This document shows, one piece after another, positions 50,828 through 54,414 of a stretch of DNA of 54,414 nt (its first letter is position 1; each line of letters opens with the position of its first letter). Location: the NCBI GenBank assembly GCA_964411125.1, contig CAYPJU010000038.1:1-54414 (forward strand), read 5' to 3'. The translations under genes were made by a program, and so were the position numbers. The stretch is from JBFIHF01 sp964411125. Lineage in GTDB: Bacteria > Myxococcota_A > Bradymonadia > Bradymonadales > Bradymonadaceae. Below the pieces are notes generated by a model that saw only the letters and a list, made by a program, of their open reading frames with translations, was not told the DNA's origin and did no database searches.

Positions 50828-51505
50828 GTGGAGCTGAAGGGAAATGACGAGCTCGTCGAGGCGTTCCGCCGCGGAGACCGAGAGGTCCTGGCGGATCTGT
50901 ATCGAGCGCACGTCGACGAGATTCGGCTCCTGCTTCGCGACGGTTTCACGTTTCGGAGCAAAGGAACCGCGCTTCGGTTCCACGGATTTCGGGAGCCCTT
51001 TCGGCTCCAGGAGGTGTTGCAGGAGAGCTTCGTCCATGCATTCCGGAAGTCGGCGCGCGAGCGCTACGATCCGAAGCAGCCGTTTCGGCCGTACCTGGTG
51101 ACGATCGTTCGCAACTACGCGATCGACGTCGTGCGGCGGCAGAACCTCGAACGGAAGCTGTTCGTGAGCGCGGCAGACGTCGCCGGGCCGGACGAAGATC
51201 ACGAAGCGGCGCTCGATCGCGTGGCGGCGTCGGTGCCGAAGGCGAGCCCGGAAGACGACGCGTTTCGCGGTGAGCTCCAGAAGGCTCTCGTGAGCTTCGT
51301 GGACGGGCTGGACGAAGAAGACGGTGTCATCTTGCGACAGCACATGATGGGTGAACTCACCCAGACACAGGTTGCGGAAGCGATCGGGGGCGACCGCAAC
51401 GAAGTGAGGAAGAGAATTCGCCTGATGCGCGAGAGGTTGCTCCGGCACCTCAAGCGCGAAGGTTTCATCGGGTCCCTGGACCCTGCAGAGGTTTTCGAGC
51501 AGTGA
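50828..51505 (+). CDS. ECF-family RNA polymerase sigma factor
   Basis: 225-aa sigma-70-family protein. Region 2: ELVEAFRRGDREVLADLY, ... VLQESFVHAFRKS (2.2-like), PFRPYLVTIVRNYAIDVVRRQ (2.4-like, about residues 88-110). Region 4: FVDGLDEEDGVILRQHMMGEL, then TQTQVAEAIGGDRNEVRKRIRLMRERL, a normal helix-turn-helix. A 30-residue insert between helices (LLLRDGFTFRSKGTALRFHG) makes it longer than the usual 160-200. GTG 50828 is the only sensible start. The GTGA overlap with the next gene couples it to its putative anti-sigma factor. Confidence 0.9.
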   Translation: MELKGNDELVEAFRRGDREVLADLYRAHVDEIRLLLRDGFTFRSKGTALRFHGFREPFRLQEVLQESFVHAFRKSARERYDPKQPFRPYLVTIVRNYAIDVVRRQNLERKLFVSAADVAGPDEDHEAALDRVAASVPKASPEDDAFRGELQKALVSFVDGLDEEDGVILRQHMMGELTQTQVAEAIGGDRNEVRKRIRLMRERLLRHLKREGFIGSLDPAEVFEQ

Positions 51506-52353
51506 CGACGAGCACCGACATCGAAGGGTTTCTCGACCGCGTTTTCGCGGGTGACGAACCCGAGGCCGGCGAGACCGGAGCAGTGGTCGAAGTCCTGCGT
51601 GCGGACGCGCATGCTCGCGCCTACTACGACGACCTCGCGCGGTTGGACGAGGCCGTCCGTGGCGACTTCGAAGCCCGGTTCGGCGAGGCGATGTTCCTCG
51701 ATGCGCTCGACGACGTGCTCGCCGAGGAGGCCTCGTCGCCTCCCGCGACGGCAGCTGCCAACGACAACGTCCCGTGGGCGCCGATCGTCGCCGCCGCCGC
51801 GCTGGCGCTGCTCGCGCTCGCTCCACTCTTCATGCCTCCCACCCCGGCCCCTCAGTTTCAGGCTCGCACCGCAGCGACGGCCGAACTCTCGGCCTACGAG
51901 CCCGTTCATTTCGACGTCTACTGCGTCGAGCGCGACGGAGGAAACGTCTCGTTCCGTGGTCCCGAAACTTTCGAGTTCGGAACGGTGCGGTGCCCGAGCA
52001 ACGGCGAGTTGAAGCTCGCGGCCGCGTCGACGGACGAACGACTCCGGTGGGGCGCGTTCTTCGGCGTCGAGAGTGACGGGACGTTGATGTGGTATGGACC
52101 GAGCCCCGCGGCGCCCGCGGCGGTCGAGGTGGCTCGGGGTGAACGCGTCTCGCCGATCGGCGAGACCGTGAGGCTCGAGGTCAACCACGCGCTCGGCGCC
52201 GTTCGCGTCGTGGCGGTCTTCAGCGAACGACCGCTCGAATGGCCCGACGTGGAACGAATTGCGCGACGAAACGCATTGGAGCTGCAAAGTGGTATGATTC
52301 GAATCGACGGAGCTCGTGTCGTCCGCAAGACCTTCGAGGTGATTGCGCCATGA
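51502..52353 (+). CDS. Putative transmembrane anti-sigma factor
   Basis: 283-aa membrane protein. The cytoplasmic N-terminus (about 1-90) has the helical shape of anti-sigma domains (EGFLDRVFAGDEPE, VLRADAHARAYYDDLARLDEA) but not the zinc HxxxCxxC motif. One membrane helix is at about residues 92-112. The ~170-residue outer domain is beta-rich with two Cys and may sense a signal. Its role rests on position: immediately after the sigma gene (GTGA overlap) and before the caspase-like gene (ATGA overlap). Confidence 0.65.
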   Translation: MTTSTDIEGFLDRVFAGDEPEAGETGAVVEVLRADAHARAYYDDLARLDEAVRGDFEARFGEAMFLDALDDVLAEEASSPPATAAANDNVPWAPIVAAAALALLALAPLFMPPTPAPQFQARTAATAELSAYEPVHFDVYCVERDGGNVSFRGPETFEFGTVRCPSNGELKLAAASTDERLRWGAFFGVESDGTLMWYGPSPAAPAAVEVARGERVSPIGETVRLEVNHALGAVRVVAVFSERPLEWPDVERIARRNALELQSGMIRIDGARVVRKTFEVIAP

Positions 52354-54101
52354 ACAGGAAAATCCAAAGCGCGATACTCGCCGCCTTTCTCGTCGTGCTC
52401 TGCGGACCCACGTCCGCGACGGCCGTCGAGCCACCGGCGAAGAAGAGCTACGCGATCGTCGTGGCACATAACGGCAGCGTCGACGAAGGCGTTGCACCGC
52501 TACGATATGCCGACGACGACGGGGCTCGATTCTACGAACTCTTCTCGTCGGTTGCCGACGAAGCATACTTGCTCACGACGCTCGACGCGGACAGCCAGCG
52601 CGTCTTCGGCACCCTGTCGCGAAAGACGCAAGCACCGTCGCTGGCGAATCTGCGAGCACGCGTGCGGTCCGTCGCGGAGAAGATCCGCGCGGATCGGGCC
52701 CGGGGAATCGAGTCCGAGGTCTACCTGGTCTTCACGGGGCACGGCAACGTGGAGGACGGCGGCGAGGGCTACCTGAGCCTCGCCGACGGCAAGCTACGGC
52801 GCTCCGACATCTACCGCGACGTGATTCGGCCCCTCGACGCCTCCTACACACACCTCATCATCGACGCCTGCCATGCGTACTTCATGGTGCGGTCGCGAGG
52901 CGGAGGTGACTGGGAAGACGACCGCAGCGGCGAGACGCTCGACGAAGCCTTCGAGGCCTTTTTGGACGAAGGGAAAGAGAAGTCGACCGCGATGAGTACG
53001 GTGGGCGTGATCCTGTCGACCGCCGGAGCGGCGGAAGTGCACGAGTGGAGCAAGTTCCGCGCGGGCGTCTTCAGCCACGAGCTTCGCAGCGGGATGCTCG
53101 GAGCGGCCGATGCCGACGGGGACGGCGACGTCACGTACCGGGAGCTGGAAGCGTACCTCGTCGCCGCGAACGCCGCGGTCACGAACCCGCGGGCCCGCAT
53201 CAAGGTGTTCGCCGAACCGCCGTCCCAGGACAAGACCCGGCCGCTGGTGACCCTCGACGATTTCCGCGACTCGACGCGGCTCGTCCTGCCATCGGGTGTG
53301 GGCGGCCGCTTTCACATCGAAGATCCGCGGGGACTTCGCTACCTCGACATGAACGTCGACCCGGCGGGTCAGACCCGCATCGTCTTGCTCCGCGAGCCGA
53401 CCGGGGGGCGCGCCTACTACCTTCGCACGGACACGCAGCAGGCGACGGTGTCCACAGGGGACGAGGTCGTCGGAGCGAGCGAGCTGGCGTTTGCCGAAAT
53501 CGCCGATGCCTCCCGAGGCTCGGTGGAAGAAGCGTTCCGTACGAGCCTCTTCGCAACCCCGTTCGGGCCCGCGTTCGTCCAGGGCTACACCGCCGGCCGG
53601 GAATCCATGGTGACTCAGGAAACCCCGCAGGCCGAGCGTTGGAGCGCCGACGCGTCGTTCGACTACACGGTGGGGACACCCACCCTCGACATCGGGGGAG
53701 TTCAGCACAATCTCTCGCTGAGTCTCGACTTCGTTCGGGACCGGCGTCTGGGGATCGGTGGCTACGTCGGGTACGGATTCGCCGATTCGGAAGTGGGTCG
53801 ATTCCACCGCGTCTCGGTGGGGGCGCAGCTTCATCCGATGTTCGACCTCGACGCCTGGCGAGTCGGTCCTCGCCTGCGCCTGGGACATCAGGCGCTCTTC
53901 CTCGACGCGGATGAGGTCTACGCGGATCCGGTCGGATTCCGCGCCGAGCTCGCCTTCGTCGGTGCTCGACGCGTCGTCGGTGGGCTGCACCTCGCCCTCA
54001 TCGGCGGCGCTTCCGTCGACGTGACGACGCGGACGGGGGTCTCGGAGACCAGCGAGACCGCGGACCTCAACCCGTTCGTCGGGGTCGGCGTCCGTTTCTG
54101 A
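52350..54101 (+). CDS. Caspase-like (C14) protease with C-terminal beta-barrel-like domain
   Basis: 583-aa exported protein. The signal peptide is MNRKIQSAILAAFLVVLCG..., cleaved near ATA (residue ~25). The caspase fold follows: strand KSYAIVVAH, catalytic H131 in FTGHGNV, and catalytic C174 in IIDACHAYF. A VTYRELEAYLVAA helix closes the domain near residue 270. Residues about 400-583 alternate hydrophobic and polar strands and end VGVGVRF, the C-terminal signature of outer-membrane barrels. A linker (about 300-400) joins them. ATG 52350 overlaps the anti-sigma stop by 4 bases; the longer frame upstream overlaps that gene. A caspase anchored in or exposed at the outer membrane is unusual. Substrate unknown. 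Confidence 0.82.
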   Translation: MNRKIQSAILAAFLVVLCGPTSATAVEPPAKKSYAIVVAHNGSVDEGVAPLRYADDDGARFYELFSSVADEAYLLTTLDADSQRVFGTLSRKTQAPSLANLRARVRSVAEKIRADRARGIESEVYLVFTGHGNVEDGGEGYLSLADGKLRRSDIYRDVIRPLDASYTHLIIDACHAYFMVRSRGGGDWEDDRSGETLDEAFEAFLDEGKEKSTAMSTVGVILSTAGAAEVHEWSKFRAGVFSHELRSGMLGAADADGDGDVTYRELEAYLVAANAAVTNPRARIKVFAEPPSQDKTRPLVTLDDFRDSTRLVLPSGVGGRFHIEDPRGLRYLDMNVDPAGQTRIVLLREPTGGRAYYLRTDTQQATVSTGDEVVGASELAFAEIADASRGSVEEAFRTSLFATPFGPAFVQGYTAGRESMVTQETPQAERWSADASFDYTVGTPTLDIGGVQHNLSLSLDFVRDRRLGIGGYVGYGFADSEVGRFHRVSVGAQLHPMFDLDAWRVGPRLRLGHQALFLDADEVYADPVGFRAELAFVGARRVVGGLHLALIGGASVDVTTRTGVSETSETADLNPFVGVGVRF

Positions 54102-54131
54102 TCGCCCTCACCCACACCTGCCCCCCCCCGC

Positions 54132-54414
54132 CGCGCTTGCCCGACCGCGGGGGCGGTGACCTCGACCGCCCCGGCTTCGTCGACCGCTGCGGAAGTGAAT
54201 TGGGGTCGGAGATCGGAGACCGGAGACCGGAGATCAGCCCCGGCACGGCGGTTCTGGGGGTTCTCGGATCTCCGACCTCCGACCTCCGACCTCCCTTTCA
54301 ATCGCTCACTTCGCGCCTGCTCACCCCGGTCGCGCTTGCCAGACCGCAGGGCAGGTAGCCCTCGACCGCCCCGGCTTCGTCGACCGCTGCGGAAGTGAAT
54401 TGGGGTCGGAGACC
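54132..54414. repeat. 200-base-period direct repeat
   Basis: The 52 bases from 54161 (CTCGACCGCC...) recur without a mismatch from 54361, exactly 200 bases later, and the similarity continues upstream (CGCGCTTGCC at 54132 and 54331) with small gaps. The second copy runs into the end of the window, so more copies may follow. No gene is seen in 54102-54414. Confidence 0.85.
54208..54294. repeat. Long imperfect inverted repeat built of 9-10 base units
   Basis: On one side GGAGATC/GGAGACC units are repeated (54208-54236); on the other the complementary GGATCTCC / GACCTCC units (54266-54294). The two arms pair over about 29 bases with a few transitions and a 29-base loop. It lies between the two copies of the 200-base direct repeat. 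Confidence 0.75.

Noticed and set aside
52239..52349. Earlier start for the caspase-like protein
   Set aside because: It would overlap the anti-sigma gene by over 100 bases and hide the signal peptide, which begins at 52350.
1..54414. CRISPR arrays, tRNA or rRNA genes, insertion sequences
   Set aside because: No regularly spaced short repeats with unique spacers, no recognisable tRNA or rRNA core sequences, and no transposase or integrase motifs were seen. A tRNA scan could still find something missed by eye.

Overview
The window is GC-rich, densely coded DNA from a Gram-negative bacterium. Its gene content points to a deltaproteobacterial lineage of the Myxococcota type, most likely near the Bradymonadia; this is an inference and no rRNA marker is present. 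The grounds are several Hanks-type Ser/Thr kinases (one with a PilZ-like domain, one fused to an AAA ATPase), many Cys-rich lipoproteins with Asn-Asn-Gly linkers, outer-membrane barrels, menaquinone genes, an ECF sigma factor next to a caspase-like protein, and many 4-base ATGA/GTGA gene overlaps.

Layout. 1-4.4 kb: tatB-tatC, a kinase/PilZ/TPR protein and an M20 peptidase in one overlapping operon. 4.4-8.7 kb (minus strand): Cys-rich lipoprotein, sthA, a small membrane protein and a YfbK-type VWA lipoprotein. 8.8-11.8 kb: a kinase-AAA-TPR protein whose catalytic loop has lost its aspartate. 11.8-15.5 kb (minus): TerB-like protein, Cys-rich lipoprotein, a double Spy/LTxxQ protein and a two-component pair. 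15.7-20.3 kb: two divergent, unrecognised membrane proteins, one with 78-bp tandem repeats. 20.5-27.9 kb: an envelope operon (lipoprotein, TadE-like, TadG-like, TadE-like, anchored 325-aa protein) followed by an NNG-repeat lipoprotein, with no Tad secretion machinery. 27.9-30.3 kb (minus): TetR regulator, 72-aa protein, larE and larB. 30.4-31.8 kb: a divergent cytochrome P450 whose promoter carries two TGAGC-N4-GCTCA palindromes. 31.8-32.7 kb: three perfect or near-perfect hairpins and a hemolysin-III/TrhA-family membrane protein. 32.8-41 kb: lipoprotein, hemN, outer-membrane barrel plus lipid-anchored hydrolase, DUF695/RraB-like protein and a large repetitive Cys-rich lipoprotein. 41-44.6 kb: response regulator, hybrid histidine kinase and a convergent HPt-like protein that lacks the histidine. 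44.7-47.3 kb (minus): menC-menE. 47.3-50.7 kb: transmembrane Ser/Thr kinase, 466-aa helical protein and acyl-CoA-binding protein in one operon. 50.8-54.1 kb: ECF sigma factor, putative anti-sigma factor and a caspase-like protease with a C-terminal beta-barrel-like domain. 54.1 kb to the end: a 200-bp-period direct repeat containing a long imperfect hairpin.

The strongest candidates for an undescribed system are the sigma/anti-sigma/caspase-barrel operon, the orphan TadE/TadG envelope operon, the pseudokinase-AAA protein, and the divergent repeat-bearing membrane pair. All domain calls come from reading motifs by eye; no database search was possible.
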